DNA of 64,000 nt from an uncultured Clostridia bacterium (GCA_944367565.1 CALVWR010000001.1:1-64000); one strand, 5' to 3'. Shown: positions 44,927 through 54,051, numbered from the stretch's first letter. Program-made: numbers and translations. Notes: generated from the sequence alone by a model not told the origin.

Positions 44927-46150
44927 TCATCTTTTTTTCATGCAGGAAAAACGGAGCCTGCGCTTTTCCCCTCTCCACGCGATCAAAATACTTGCCACTA
45001 AAAAAACGGGAAACACCAACGCAAAGGAAATCCCGATACGCAGATCGTCCCCCGCCGCGCCCGAAATCAGTCCCACGAAGGTAGGGCCGACCGTCGCCCC
45101 CACATCTCCGAAAAGCGCCAGCATGGCAAACAGCGCCGTTCCGCCGTTCCTGACGGAACGGATTGCAACGCTCATGCCGCCCGGCCACATGATCCCGACG
45201 GAAAAGCCGCAGAGTCCGCACGCCGCCAAAGACAGCCACGCCGCCGCGGAAAACGCGACGATGAGATAAGATGCGACGCAAAGAATTCCGCACACCGTCA
45301 TAAATACGATCAGGTTCAGCCGATTGCTGAAGCGCGCGTAGATCGTCCGGCTGATTCCCATCATCACGGCGAACAGACACGGGCCGAGCAGATCTCCTAC
45401 CGTTTTGCTTACGCCGAGCGCGCCTTCGGCAAAGGCGGACGCCCACTGACTCATCGCCGTTTCCGATGCCCCCGCACTCATCATCAGCAACGCCGCAACC
45501 CAGAAAATCTTGATCGAACAGAGTTTTTTCAGACCGATCCCCCGTTCGTTTTCTTCTTTCGTGTTATAGATCGGAACCAGCGCGAAATAGACCGCGTTCA
45601 ACAGCGGAAGGATCGCCCAGATCACGGCAAGCCATTTCCAGTGCGCTATGCCCGCGGTCAGAAAATAAGCCGTCGATAAAACGATGACAAACGCGATGCC
45701 CCAACTGTAAAACGAATGCAGAAAACTCATCGTGGCAGACTTGTTCTTCGTCGGACAGCCCTCGACGATCGAACTGATCAGCACTTCGTCCAGCCCGCCC
45801 CCGACGGCACACAGAATCACGCCGATCAGAATGCCGGTATACGGATCGGCCATGCAATCGGGAAGAAGCCCGAGGCACAACAACCCCGCGCCCGCGAACA
45901 GATGTGCGGACACGATCGCGCGCCGATAGCCGATTTTGTCGATGACTTTCGTCGAAAGAAAATCGACGAAAAGCTGTAACAGAAAATTAAGCGTGATGAA
46001 AAGCGTGATCTTTTCCAGCGAGATCCCGTATGCCGAATGAAACGTCAGGAACAGCAACGGGGCAAAATTATTCACAACCGCCTGCGTTACGTATCCGATA
46101 CAACTCGCCGCAAGCGTGTGTTGATAGTTTGTTCTTATGCCTTTACTCAT
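44927..46150 (-). CDS. major facilitator superfamily transporter
   Basis: A 407-residue protein with about 12 membrane segments. LSTKVIDKIGYRRAIVS is the MFS loop 2-3 motif form (D-K-I-G-R-R type), and a middle cytoplasmic loop (NTKEENERG). Relatives take up sugars or sugar acids in Clostridia. Its neighbours are glycosidases, so sugar uptake is a fair guess. The -10 TATACT near 46185 has no good -35. Confidence 0.85.
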   Translation of the reverse strand: MSKGIRTNYQHTLAASCIGYVTQAVVNNFAPLLFLTFHSAYGISLEKITLFITLNFLLQLFVDFLSTKVIDKIGYRRAIVSAHLFAGAGLLCLGLLPDCMADPYTGILIGVILCAVGGGLDEVLISSIVEGCPTKNKSATMSFLHSFYSWGIAFVIVLSTAYFLTAGIAHWKWLAVIWAILPLLNAVYFALVPIYNTKEENERGIGLKKLCSIKIFWVAALLMMSAGASETAMSQWASAFAEGALGVSKTVGDLLGPCLFAVMMGISRTIYARFSNRLNLIVFMTVCGILCVASYLIVAFSAAAWLSLAACGLCGFSVGIMWPGGMSVAIRSVRNGGTALFAMLALFGDVGATVGPTFVGLISGAAGDDLRIGISFALVFPVFLVASILIAWRGEKRRLRFSCMKKR

Positions 46151-46282
46151 CTCTTCTCCGGTAAAACCTTTCTATTCAGTATATTTTCCCGGTTTCCTTT
46201 TTTGTTCTTGCCTCCCCTTGTTTCCTGTGCGATTTTTTCGGTTCCGCCCCTCCTCGGCGCTTCTTTCAGTTCCTCCGCAATA

Positions 46283-46320
46283 ACAAAAAGGCGCGGCGCC
46301 CTTTCGGACGCCGCGCCTTT
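46283..46320 (-). terminator. hsp20 terminator
   Basis: AAAGGCGCGGCG/CGCCGCGCCTTT stem extended to the GAAA tetraloop (about 15 bp) and followed by TTTTTG on the minus strand. Confidence 0.9.
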
Positions 46321-46342
46321 CAAGAAGGTATATGAGGTTTTA

Positions 46343-46768
46343 TCAGTCTATGCTGATGGTGTGCGTTTCGATCTGTTTCGGCTGTTCTTTCGGAATGTTA
46401 ACCGTCAACACGCCGTTTTCATACTTCGCTTTGATCTCCTTTTCGTCAACTTCGCCCACATAATAACTGCGCGAGCAGGAACAGCTCCTCTCTCTGCGAA
46501 GGTATTTCTTACCGTTCTTTTCGTCTTCTTCTTTTTCTTCCTTGTTGGCGCTTACCGTGATGTAACCGTCATTGAAGGATACCGAAATGTCCTTCTTCTC
46601 AAAACCGGGCATCTCGACTTCCATCTCGTAATTCTTATCCGTTTCCTTGATATCCGTCTTCATTCCTTCCGATTTTTCATCGTAAAATACCGGCTTGAAA
46701 AAGTCATTGAACACATCTCCGAAAAAGTCATCCGTTCTTCCGTTTCTTCTTATAATATAATTTTTCAT
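46343..46768 (-). CDS. small heat shock protein Hsp20
   Basis: A 141-residue alpha-crystallin chaperone holding unfolded proteins. Residues about 36-130 form the alpha-crystallin domain: MEVEMPGFEKKDISVSFNDGYITVSA, then KYENGVLTVNIPK. The loop CSCSRSYYVG is unusually cysteine-rich. ATG 10 nt after AAGGAG is used rather than a GTG 3 codons up. Strong heat-shock-type promoter (46847-46874). Confidence 0.93.
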   Translation of the reverse strand: MKNYIIRRNGRTDDFFGDVFNDFFKPVFYDEKSEGMKTDIKETDKNYEMEVEMPGFEKKDISVSFNDGYITVSANKEEKEEDEKNGKKYLRRERSCSCSRSYYVGEVDEKEIKAKYENGVLTVNIPKEQPKQIETHTISID

Positions 46769-46818
46769 AATTTTCACTCTCCTTTTTCAAGAATGCTGGC
46801 AATCTTTGTTTTTATTTG

Positions 46819-46845
46819 CTGGCACTCTCTTTCTTTATCTGCCAA
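46819..46845. promoter_or_regulatory. degenerate CIRCE-like operator of hsp20
   Basis: CTGGCACTC-N9-ATCTGCCAA matches the CIRCE geometry (9-9-9; TTAGCACTC-N9-GAGTGCTAA) at 7 of 9 and 5 of 9 positions. It begins immediately after the -10 box. A third TGCTGGCA half site lies at 46794-46801. Confidence 0.5.
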
Positions 46846-46846
46846 T

Positions 46847-46874
46847 ATTATAGCACTTATAATTTTTTTGTCAA
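46847..46874 (-). promoter_or_regulatory. hsp20 sigma-A promoter
   Basis: TTGACA, 16-bp spacer, TATAAT on the minus strand. Confidence 0.85.
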
Positions 46875-46948
46875 GTACTTTTTAAAAAAATTTCAAAAAA
46901 TTTTTATATTTTTTTTATGCCCTGTTTTTTCCGAATTTATACCGGTTG

Positions 46949-46985
46949 AAAAAAAATCCGGCGGCGTCAGGCAGACGCCGCCGGA
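46949..46985 (-). terminator. terminator of the isomerase/epimerase gene
   Basis: Perfect 12-bp stem TCCGGCGGCGTC/GACGCCGCCGGA, 5-nt loop, followed by eight T on the minus strand. Confidence 0.92.
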
Positions 46986-47004
46986 AAAACGGAAAACGGA
47001 TTGT

Positions 47005-47862
47005 TCATTCCGTTAAAGAAAGATATTTCCGGACATTATTCAAGCCGATCTTCAATGCACTCATGCAATCTTCCATCCCTTCGAATTCCAGGCTGACGCA
47101 ACCGTCGTAACCGCTTTTTTTGAGAACTTTCAGGCATTGCAATACGGGGACGCAGCCGTGTCCGACGATTGTGCCGCGCAGATAATTGCCTGCGCGGGAC
47201 TGGAAAAATCCTTCACCGGGGTCGGCGGAATTCCCGTCTTTCACGATAAAATCCTTCACGTGCACATAGAAAACATACGGCGCGGCTTTTCCGCAGGAAA
47301 TTTCCGGTTTTTCGTCGGCGCAAAGAAAATTTCCCATATCGCAGAGCCAACCGAAATTCGGATGAGCGACGGCGTTGATCAGTTTTTCCACGCGATCGGC
47401 GTCCTGCAGGAAAAATCCGTGATTTTCCACCATGGTTTTCACGCCTTGTTTTTCCGCGTACTCCGCCACCTCCCGGATGGCGCAGGCAAGATCGCCGAGT
47501 ACGTTTTCGAGTCCGTTCGGCGTTTTCGGCGTCGTATAGGACGCATCGTGGCGCATCAGCGGCGCGCCGAGAAGTTTAGCCACGTCGACTTTCCGTTTCA
47601 GCCGCTCCGCTTCTTCTTTTTTATCGCCTTTCAGAAAATCCGCGCCGACGGTATATGCGGAAACAAAAAGCCCCTGCCGTGCACACTCTTCTCTGATCTG
47701 AACGGCAAACGCTTCCTCGCTGACTCCTTCCGGCGGCGTGAGATCGGTAAATTCCACGGCGTCAAAGCCGAGTTCCTTCGCTTTTCCGATCACCTCGAAC
47801 TGCGTCAGCGTTCCTTTATTGATATACTGTGCAAAACTGTAAGACGAAACCGATATTTTCAT
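47005..47862 (-). CDS. sugar-phosphate isomerase/epimerase (xylose-isomerase-like TIM barrel)
   Basis: A 285-residue AP endonuclease 2-type TIM barrel. MKISVSSYSFAQYI start, GFDAVEFTD, MVENHGF, LCDMGNF, VHVKDF and GCVSLEFEG give the metal-binding pattern of this family. Substrate unknown; likely a ketose/sugar-acid step in the local pathway. The ATG at 47862 behind a promoter is chosen; 40 additional upstream codons lie in the promoter region. Confidence 0.85.
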   Translation of the reverse strand: MKISVSSYSFAQYINKGTLTQFEVIGKAKELGFDAVEFTDLTPPEGVSEEAFAVQIREECARQGLFVSAYTVGADFLKGDKKEEAERLKRKVDVAKLLGAPLMRHDASYTTPKTPNGLENVLGDLACAIREVAEYAEKQGVKTMVENHGFFLQDADRVEKLINAVAHPNFGWLCDMGNFLCADEKPEISCGKAAPYVFYVHVKDFIVKDGNSADPGEGFFQSRAGNYLRGTIVGHGCVPVLQCLKVLKKSGYDGCVSLEFEGMEDCMSALKIGLNNVRKYLSLTE

Positions 47863-47905
47863 CTTTTTTTCCTCCTTGTCGCCGCGATTTTCCGTCGACG
47901 GCTTT

Positions 47906-47934
47906 ACTATAACAGACAAGAGAGAAAAAGTCAA
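47906..47934 (-). promoter_or_regulatory. promoter of the isomerase/epimerase gene
   Basis: TTGACT, 17-bp spacer, TATAGT on the minus strand. Confidence 0.8.
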
Positions 47935-47979
47935 CCGTAACGGAAATTTCCGCAAAAATTTTCTCCGTTTTATCTTCAC

Positions 47980-48015
47980 CACCTTCCGCCGCGACGCGCG
48001 CCGCGGCGGAAGGTG
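47980..48015. repeat. 14-bp perfect GC-rich inverted repeat between divergent genes
   Basis: CACCTTCCGCCGCG and its complement around an 8-nt loop, in the divergent gap between the isomerase/epimerase and the alpha/alpha-type glycosidase. No U-tract after it on either strand. Confidence 0.7.
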
Positions 48016-48072
48016 TCATTATTTTAAATATAAAGGACAAATTCACCCATTTTATCGCTTTTCCGGATATGC

Positions 48073-48078
48073 TATACT
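48073..48078 (+). promoter_or_regulatory. weak -10 box of the alpha/alpha-type glycosidase gene
   Basis: TATACT on the plus strand, without a recognisable -35 17 bp upstream, as for activator-dependent promoters; leader about 75 nt. Confidence 0.45.
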
Positions 48079-48158
48079 GAAGGCGTACGAACAAATCGCA
48101 GGGATTTTACCGTTCTCTGAGCGCCGTTCGTCAAAGTTCCGTTACGAGGAAAACAAAT

Positions 48159-50555
48159 ATGCAGAAATTAACTTTTAAAACCGTCAGTCACGAGGCTTTC
48201 GGCGACGATGAAAGGGAAAATCTTTCCATGAAATGCATCCGTTACTTTCGCTTTGAAAAGTCGGTGACCGTCCGCGAAATCGTGTTGCATCCCGTCAATA
48301 TCCGTCACGTGCCCGTCGTTACGGGTCAGCCGAAACATATTCTTGTTGAAACCTTCGACCGCAAGACGGAGACGTGGAAGACCGTCTGCGACCTGACGCT
48401 TCCTCTTTTCGATGAAAAGCACCCGCACAGAATCGGAACAAACGGTTTCCGCACGGAATTGATCCGCCTTATCTGCGACGAGGAACACCGCGTTCCTCCC
48501 AGTCGGGGAGAGTGGTATGCCTCACCCGACGTCGTTCCCATCCGTATTTTTGAAAATACGGAGATCTTCGGCGAGGAATGTTCTCCGCTCTTTCTTCCGC
48601 CGTATAACCCTCCGCTCACGAAAGGAAAAACGGCTCCTTCCGCCATCGCGAATACCGAGATCTCCGTCAAGGAGCATCTTGTTTCTTACAAAAGCCGTTA
48701 TATGCATCTGGTTTTTTCTTTAAAACGCCCGATTTTGTTGAAAATGGCATTCGATCCCGAAGGCAACGGAAAGACCGACGTCAATATTCTGTACGACAAA
48801 ACCGTCTGGCAAGCCGAATTTATCGGAAGACCGAACTGCGTCATCGGACCCAGATTCGTCAGCGCAACTCAAAATCTGAACTCCATGTCGTTTACCGGCG
48901 AGGTCGAACTCGACGGCAACGCCGTACTCTATAAAAATCTGCATTGCAACGATTTATTTTCCATGGACCTCCGGTTCTCGGTTTCGGAAACGGGTTTTAC
49001 GGTTTCCGTCAACAAAACCTGCCACACCGATTTTACCGCCATCGAATCGGACGACTTCGACTTCGTTCTCGACTGCGATAAAACCATTTCCGGGATTCAG
49101 GGCGTGCCCTGCCGCAATCATTCGCGCGTAGGAACGGTTTCTCTTCCGGCGGTACTGTGTTGTCCCGGAATCGCCGGACTGGATCTTACTTCTTCAGAAC
49201 AAAGTCCCTGCGTCATCCAGGTCGATACCATCCGCTCTTCCCGGATGTCCTGGTTTTCCCCCATCGTCGGCGGTGAACGGGACCGCTATGGCTTTATCCG
49301 CTTCCATGCGGGCACATACCATGCTTCCTTCTCCGTTTCTCTCGGCGGCATCCGCCCTGCTTTTTTGGAAAAAATCGCCGATCCCGCCCTGTACCGTACC
49401 TTTTGGAAAGGCCTCACCGCGGCGCTGGCGTTCCGCTCCGATTTCGTGGGATTTTCCAACAACTTTCTTTCGGGAAACTGTCACAACTCCGAATACCATA
49501 TCGCGGAAATGGCGCCGTATTTTACCGGAGCAAAAAACGGACTTTCCGTGCGCGATCTGCTCCGCTTTACGGTGGAATGTTCTTTGAAAAACGGACCCGG
49601 CTACGGCGATAACAGAGAACTTTATCTCGATGCGGATCCCTCGATCCTCATTGCCGCGGCGCGGCTTTACCAGCTCACGCGGGACGACGCATGGCTTACA
49701 AAGTATTGGAAACATATCCGGACAATCGCCGACAGAATTTTGAATAATATCGAGAACGCGGGACTGATCCGTTGCTCCGCCCTGACGGGCAACTCCGGCA
49801 GCAAGGAATGGAGCAGTAACGGCTGGGACGTGATCAGCTTCGGAAATTACGACGCTTACGTCAACGCCCTGGGATATCGCGCCCTGCGGAACGCGGCGGC
49901 GATGGCAAAACGTCTCGGCGACGGCGCGGCGGAAGCGGCATACCGTTCCGCCGCCGACGGAATCGGCAGAAATTTCAGCAGAATCCTTCTCAACCCGACC
50001 TCGGGAGTGATCAGCGGCTGGGTGAGCGCCGACGGCAAACATCACGATTATTTTTTCACGCACATCAACTGTATGTCGATCTGTTTCGGATTAGTCGACC
50101 GTACAGCGGCAGAAACCATCCTGCGAAAACTTCTCGCCCGGCTGGAGGAACTGGGCCTCGATTATTTCCATTACGGAATCCCCGTCAACCTCTATTCCAT
50201 CCGTAAGGAAGACGCGCCTGCGGGCGACGATTCCCTGCGGGAAGACGGTTTAGACACGCTGGGTATCTATCTGAACTGTTCCCTGTCCCCGATTTTCGAT
50301 TTCTATTTCGTCAGGGCGCTCGATCTTTGCGGTATGGGCGACGTCGCCGACAAGGTCTGTTCTCATTTGGCGCAAACTTTTGCGGAAAACACCTTTTACG
50401 GAGGCTTCGGCAGCGGTACGGAATTTTTCACCTGGCAAGGTCAACCCTGCGGATATGAAGGTCCTCTGGTGGGCAACTTCCCCGTTCTGGCGGCGATGGC
50501 GATGCATTACGGCTATCTTTCCCCCATCGAGGGAGAATGGTGCATAGACGAATGA
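48159..50555 (+). CDS. (alpha/alpha)6-toroid glycoside hydrolase, unclassified
   Basis: A 798-residue protein, no signal peptide. An N-terminal beta-rich domain (to about 385) is followed by helical hairpins, with NSEYHIAEMAPYFTG, GYGDNRELYLDADPSI, SSNGWDVISFGNYDAYVNALGY and later GLDTLGIYLN. This resembles GH78/GH63/GH127-type toroid enzymes without an obvious family motif. AGGAAAAC SD ahead of the ATG. One of two plus-strand genes here. Confidence 0.55.
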   Translation: MQKLTFKTVSHEAFGDDERENLSMKCIRYFRFEKSVTVREIVLHPVNIRHVPVVTGQPKHILVETFDRKTETWKTVCDLTLPLFDEKHPHRIGTNGFRTELIRLICDEEHRVPPSRGEWYASPDVVPIRIFENTEIFGEECSPLFLPPYNPPLTKGKTAPSAIANTEISVKEHLVSYKSRYMHLVFSLKRPILLKMAFDPEGNGKTDVNILYDKTVWQAEFIGRPNCVIGPRFVSATQNLNSMSFTGEVELDGNAVLYKNLHCNDLFSMDLRFSVSETGFTVSVNKTCHTDFTAIESDDFDFVLDCDKTISGIQGVPCRNHSRVGTVSLPAVLCCPGIAGLDLTSSEQSPCVIQVDTIRSSRMSWFSPIVGGERDRYGFIRFHAGTYHASFSVSLGGIRPAFLEKIADPALYRTFWKGLTAALAFRSDFVGFSNNFLSGNCHNSEYHIAEMAPYFTGAKNGLSVRDLLRFTVECSLKNGPGYGDNRELYLDADPSILIAAARLYQLTRDDAWLTKYWKHIRTIADRILNNIENAGLIRCSALTGNSGSKEWSSNGWDVISFGNYDAYVNALGYRALRNAAAMAKRLGDGAAEAAYRSAADGIGRNFSRILLNPTSGVISGWVSADGKHHDYFFTHINCMSICFGLVDRTAAETILRKLLARLEELGLDYFHYGIPVNLYSIRKEDAPAGDDSLREDGLDTLGIYLNCSLSPIFDFYFVRALDLCGMGDVADKVCSHLAQTFAENTFYGGFGSGTEFFTWQGQPCGYEGPLVGNFPVLAAMAMHYGYLSPIEGEWCIDE

Positions 50556-50568
50556 TTTTCAGATCGGC

Positions 50569-50597
50569 TTGCTTTCCTCTCCCATCTGTGCTACAAT
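50569..50597 (+). promoter_or_regulatory. promoter of the HAD gene
   Basis: TTGCTT, 17-bp spacer, TACAAT on the plus strand, starting 14 bases after the preceding stop. Confidence 0.75.
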
Positions 50598-50606
50598 GAA
50601 TTATAT

Positions 50607-50718
50607 CGACAAAACGCTCTTAAAATCGATCCGTTTGTTTCGGGGAAAAGCATCCGGATTTTCTTGAATACGGCTGCAACAAGAACAGACGTAATCTGCG
50701 GGCGTTTCCTTTTTGTCG
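50607..50718 (+). promoter_or_regulatory. possible structured 5' leader of the HAD gene
   Basis: A closing helix pairs 50607-50613 with 50712-50718 and 50614-50617 with 50702-50705, leaving a 6-nt bulge. Inside are ATCCG/CGGAT (50629-33, 50655-59), TTCTTG/CAAGAA (50661-66, 50680-85) and CAGA/TCTG (50686-89, 50695-98). A branched fold of riboswitch size; not computed. Confidence 0.4.
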
Positions 50719-50740
50719 CAAGGATTTTGAGAGGTACACC

Positions 50741-51445
50741 ATGAACGCTGTTATTTTCGATATGGACGGCACAATCGCAGACACCATGCCCCTTTGCATC
50801 GAAGCATTCCGCCGCGCGGTGCGCGATCTGACCGGCAAAACGCTCTCCGACAAGGAAATCACCGATACGTTCGGTCCGTCGGAAGAAGGGACTGTTGCCG
50901 CGCTCGTTCCCGACCGCGTGGAGGAAGGCGTGAAACGATATCTCGATTTCTGCAAAGTCCTGCATGCTTCGATGTGTCCCGCGCCGTTCGCGCTGATCCC
51001 GGAAATCATCTCCTTTTTACACGGCGCGGGCGTTAAGACCGCCCTCGTTACGGGAAAAGGCGCAAAATCTTTGCAAATCAATCTCGAAGTATTTCACGGG
51101 GAAACCTGGTTTTGTCACATTGAAACAGGCAACCCCGTCAAAGCCGATAAACCTGCCGGCATCGCGCATACGCTCGAAGTGCTCGGCGTGGAAAAAGAAA
51201 ACGCCCTTTATGTCGGAGATATGGCGAGCGACGTCTTTTCGGCGCGACGGGCGGGTATTGCCGTTGCCGCGGCAGCCTGGGCCCCCGGCGCCGACAAAGC
51301 GGCGCTTCAAAGCGCGCGCCCCGATCTGTTTTTCGAGAAAACGGCGGATTTTTTCGATTTTCTCAAACGCGCATATGCGCAAAACGACGCTTGCAAAACG
51401 GAATTTTCGTCTTTTCCTTCTGCAAAACCGAAACTCGACACTTGA
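50741..51445 (+). CDS. HAD-superfamily phosphatase (Gph/PgmB-like)
   Basis: A 234-residue HAD hydrolase. Motif I FDMDGTIADT (D7, D9), motif II VTGKGA, motif IV YVGDMASDVFSARRAG; helical cap between. Likely a sugar-phosphate or phosphoglycolate phosphatase; in this locus a sugar-phosphate job is a fair guess. The last 15 residues (TEFSSFPSAKPKLDT) run past the usual domain end. GAGAGG SD. Preceded by a possibly structured leader. Confidence 0.85.
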   Translation: MNAVIFDMDGTIADTMPLCIEAFRRAVRDLTGKTLSDKEITDTFGPSEEGTVAALVPDRVEEGVKRYLDFCKVLHASMCPAPFALIPEIISFLHGAGVKTALVTGKGAKSLQINLEVFHGETWFCHIETGNPVKADKPAGIAHTLEVLGVEKENALYVGDMASDVFSARRAGIAVAAAAWAPGADKAALQSARPDLFFEKTADFFDFLKRAYAQNDACKTEFSSFPSAKPKLDT

Positions 51446-51506
51446 CGAACCTGGAAAAAGTCGGCTGCTTTTGTTCCGCGCCGATTGCGAATTTTCCGGT
51501 TTACAG

Positions 51507-51544
51507 AATGCAAAAACGCGCCGCTAACGGCGCGTTTTTGCATT
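51507..51544. terminator. shared bidirectional terminator
   Basis: Perfect 17-bp stem AATGCAAAAACGCGCCG/CGGCGCGTTTTTGCATT with CTAA loop between the convergent HAD and fucosidase genes; A and T runs are built in, so it can end both. Confidence 0.92.
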
Positions 51545-51545
51545 T

Positions 51546-52529
51546 TTATTTCGCTAATTTTTTCAGAATGTCCTGTGCGGCGGCGGGGAATCTTCCCAGT
51601 CCGTCGGGTCCGACGTTGAGCAGGTAGTTGATCCCGCGGGAGTTCAGATGCTCTTTGATGCGTTTTACTTCCTCTGCGTCTTTCCAGTTCTGATCGTAGG
51701 CTTTATATCCCCATGTATCGTTCAGCGTGGCAGGCGTTTCAAACAATCCGTCTTTCATATATGCCTCGGGGATCTCGTTATCCCCCCAGCTGCGGTAATC
51801 GAATTTATATTTGTCGCTGCCGTCCTCAATATTCCCGAGACGGGAATTGATCAGACATTCCGGCTGATACTTCTTGACCAGATCGTAAAGCGCGATCGAC
51901 TGCGCTTTGGAAATGCTCATCGGCGTATCGAACCAGATCAGGGCGAGTTTTCCGTACTTTGAAACGATTTCTTCGACCTGCGGATAGATCTTTCTTTCAA
52001 AACATTCTGTGTAATTCTTCACAGAAGCGTCGGGAAAATCCCAGTCGTTACACCAGGGTAAGCCCAGATTATCTCCGCATTCCTCCCCGTATCCGCCGCC
52101 GTTTTTCTCATGCCAGTCAAGCGCCTGCGAATAATAAAGTCCCAATTTAAAATTCCTGCGCGCACAGGCGTTTGCCAGCTCGTCGATAAGATCCCGCCTG
52201 AAAGGCGACGCGGCGACGGAATTGAAAGAATCCGCCGCGGAATCGAAGAGCGCAAAGCCCTCGTGATGTTTTGAAGTGACGACGAGATATTTCGCGCCGC
52301 AGTCTTCCGCGATGGAAACCCATTCGTCGGCGTCGAAATACAGCGGATTGAACGCCGTTGCCAGCTCTTCGTATTCCGCATTGGGAATACGGAAATACGG
52401 CTGAATCCATTCCCCGATGAATTTGCCCATCTGCTTGCCGCGATATTCCCCCGCGAGCAGGGAATACAGTCCGAAATGTACCATCAGTCCGAATTTTGCC
52501 TGCTTGAACCATTCGTGATTTTTATTCAT
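51546..52529 (-). CDS. GH29 alpha-L-fucosidase
   Basis: A 327-residue retaining alpha-L-fucosidase catalytic domain. KFGLMVHFGLYS start, TSKHHEGFALFDS, and the nucleophile region LALIWFDTPMS (D201) are typical. It ends without the C-terminal beta-sandwich of longer members, as in small GH29s. No signal peptide, so it acts inside on imported or released fucosides. Last gene of the GH38 operon, 10 nt after GH28 gene 1. Confidence 0.92.
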   Translation of the reverse strand: MNKNHEWFKQAKFGLMVHFGLYSLLAGEYRGKQMGKFIGEWIQPYFRIPNAEYEELATAFNPLYFDADEWVSIAEDCGAKYLVVTSKHHEGFALFDSAADSFNSVAASPFRRDLIDELANACARRNFKLGLYYSQALDWHEKNGGGYGEECGDNLGLPWCNDWDFPDASVKNYTECFERKIYPQVEEIVSKYGKLALIWFDTPMSISKAQSIALYDLVKKYQPECLINSRLGNIEDGSDKYKFDYRSWGDNEIPEAYMKDGLFETPATLNDTWGYKAYDQNWKDAEEVKRIKEHLNSRGINYLLNVGPDGLGRFPAAAQDILKKLAK

Positions 52530-52539
52530 ATCTTACCTC

Positions 52540-54051
52540 TTATTGCAATTCAAAATCCCCGACGCCTTCCACGAGCAGGTGAAGCTCGTCTGCGCTTTTT
52601 ACCCGTTTGCCGTTGACGGTAACGTTCCGTACGGCAATCCGCTCAAACGGAAAATCTTTATAAAATGACCGGATGAAAACCGGCGGCATCTTCACTCCGT
52701 CCCCGAGATAAACGCGAATATCTTCAAAACGGACGTCCCGCACCACGCCCCGCCGCCGATCGGCAAGCTGTTCTTCGGTAAAGAGATATCGATACATATC
52801 CATATCGATCATCGCATAATTTCCCACGAAGATCAGCGCAGGACGCATTTCCTTTCCTTCCGCGTCGTATTCCGCGGGGGAGGTCTGCATCCGCTCCGGC
52901 AACGCCCCCTCTTCGAATTCCGCGGAGACGTTCCTGAAGGTCACGTTTGAGATCTTTGCGTAATTCCCCGCCTGTATATCGAGCGCGACGGCGGAAGAAT
53001 GGATGATGCAACACCCTTCGAATACGATGCGCGCCATTTCCTCGCAAGCCGTTTCCAGTCCCACTTCCAGCGCCCTGCCCCAATCGCACCAGATCGTGCA
53101 GTTCTTTACCGAAATATCCGTTACGTTCCCCTCGAACCCTTCTGTCGCTTTCAGACATACGGAGTCGTCAAAACTGCGCACAAAGCAATTTTCAACGGAG
53201 ATACGGCGGCAGTTCATCAGATCGATCCCGTCGGTATTATATCGCCACTGGCCCACGATCTTGACGTTGCAAACGGAAATGTTTTCGCATTCGTACATGG
53301 AAAAACACCAGTTCGCGGAATCGCGGAGCATGATTCCTTCCACCGACACGTTTTTACAATTGTAAAGCCGTATATTGCCCTTCGTATAATCTTCATAGCA
53401 ATGCGGCGCGATCCGCACTTCGTAACTGCCGTCCAAAATTCCGCCGCCGCAGATTCTGACGTTTTCCGCGCCGTGCGCCAGAAGCGATCCGTATACCACC
53501 GCGCCGTTCGCAATATAAACGCTGTCCCCGCTTTGCAGACGGATCACGCCGGGGAAATGGATTCCCGCTCCGAAAAAATACGTATAGCTCTCCTCTCCGT
53601 CCCGACGCGGCGCGTCGACAAAGATATGCAGCGCACAGTGCCGTCCGTAGGGTTCAAACACATAGGCGCCCGGCTCCGCGATGCAAAATTCCGCGCGGTT
53701 GCCGCTTTCTCTGACGGAGATCTTTTTTTCAAGAGGTCTCACCGCGGCGGGCGTGCGAAACGTTCTGCGGATTCCCGTCAGCACCGACGCGGGACAGTCC
53801 GCGGGGCGGTCGGGAAATTCCACGACAAACCGAAGCGGCTCGTCCGCCTCCATGCGCACGAGCGCCGCCGTTTCCGACTGGTTCCGCGGCCGCTGAAACG
53901 CGACGCCGACGTCGTTATATCCGTTATAAGGGACGGCGGACGAGCGCGCATTGTATACGGGACATTCCTTTTGATTGACGAAAACCTTGTAATCCGCGTT
54001 GATCGGTTCGGCAAAATCCCTGATCGGCGGAACGCTGAAAAAATTCACCAT
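52540..54051 (-). CDS. GH28-like right-handed beta-helix hydrolase (1)
   Basis: A 503-residue parallel beta-helix protein with a beta-sandwich N-terminus. NTDGID (272-277) and FDDSVCLK (D295, D296) give the three catalytic Asp positions of polygalacturonase-type GH28; the GHG histidine region reads WGRALEVG and no RIK is seen. No signal peptide. Acts on uronate- or rhamnose-type linkages, or something related. Between two other operon genes, 34 nt after GH28 gene 2. Confidence 0.78.
   Translation of the reverse strand: MVNFFSVPPIRDFAEPINADYKVFVNQKECPVYNARSSAVPYNGYNDVGVAFQRPRNQSETAALVRMEADEPLRFVVEFPDRPADCPASVLTGIRRTFRTPAAVRPLEKKISVRESGNRAEFCIAEPGAYVFEPYGRHCALHIFVDAPRRDGEESYTYFFGAGIHFPGVIRLQSGDSVYIANGAVVYGSLLAHGAENVRICGGGILDGSYEVRIAPHCYEDYTKGNIRLYNCKNVSVEGIMLRDSANWCFSMYECENISVCNVKIVGQWRYNTDGIDLMNCRRISVENCFVRSFDDSVCLKATEGFEGNVTDISVKNCTIWCDWGRALEVGLETACEEMARIVFEGCCIIHSSAVALDIQAGNYAKISNVTFRNVSAEFEEGALPERMQTSPAEYDAEGKEMRPALIFVGNYAMIDMDMYRYLFTEEQLADRRRGVVRDVRFEDIRVYLGDGVKMPPVFIRSFYKDFPFERIAVRNVTVNGKRVKSADELHLLVEGVGDFELQ

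Noticed and set aside
50591-50965. minus-strand frame of 124 codons over the HAD leader and start
   Set aside because: Antisense to HAD motif I, no SD, and it contains the leader and promoter of the HAD gene.
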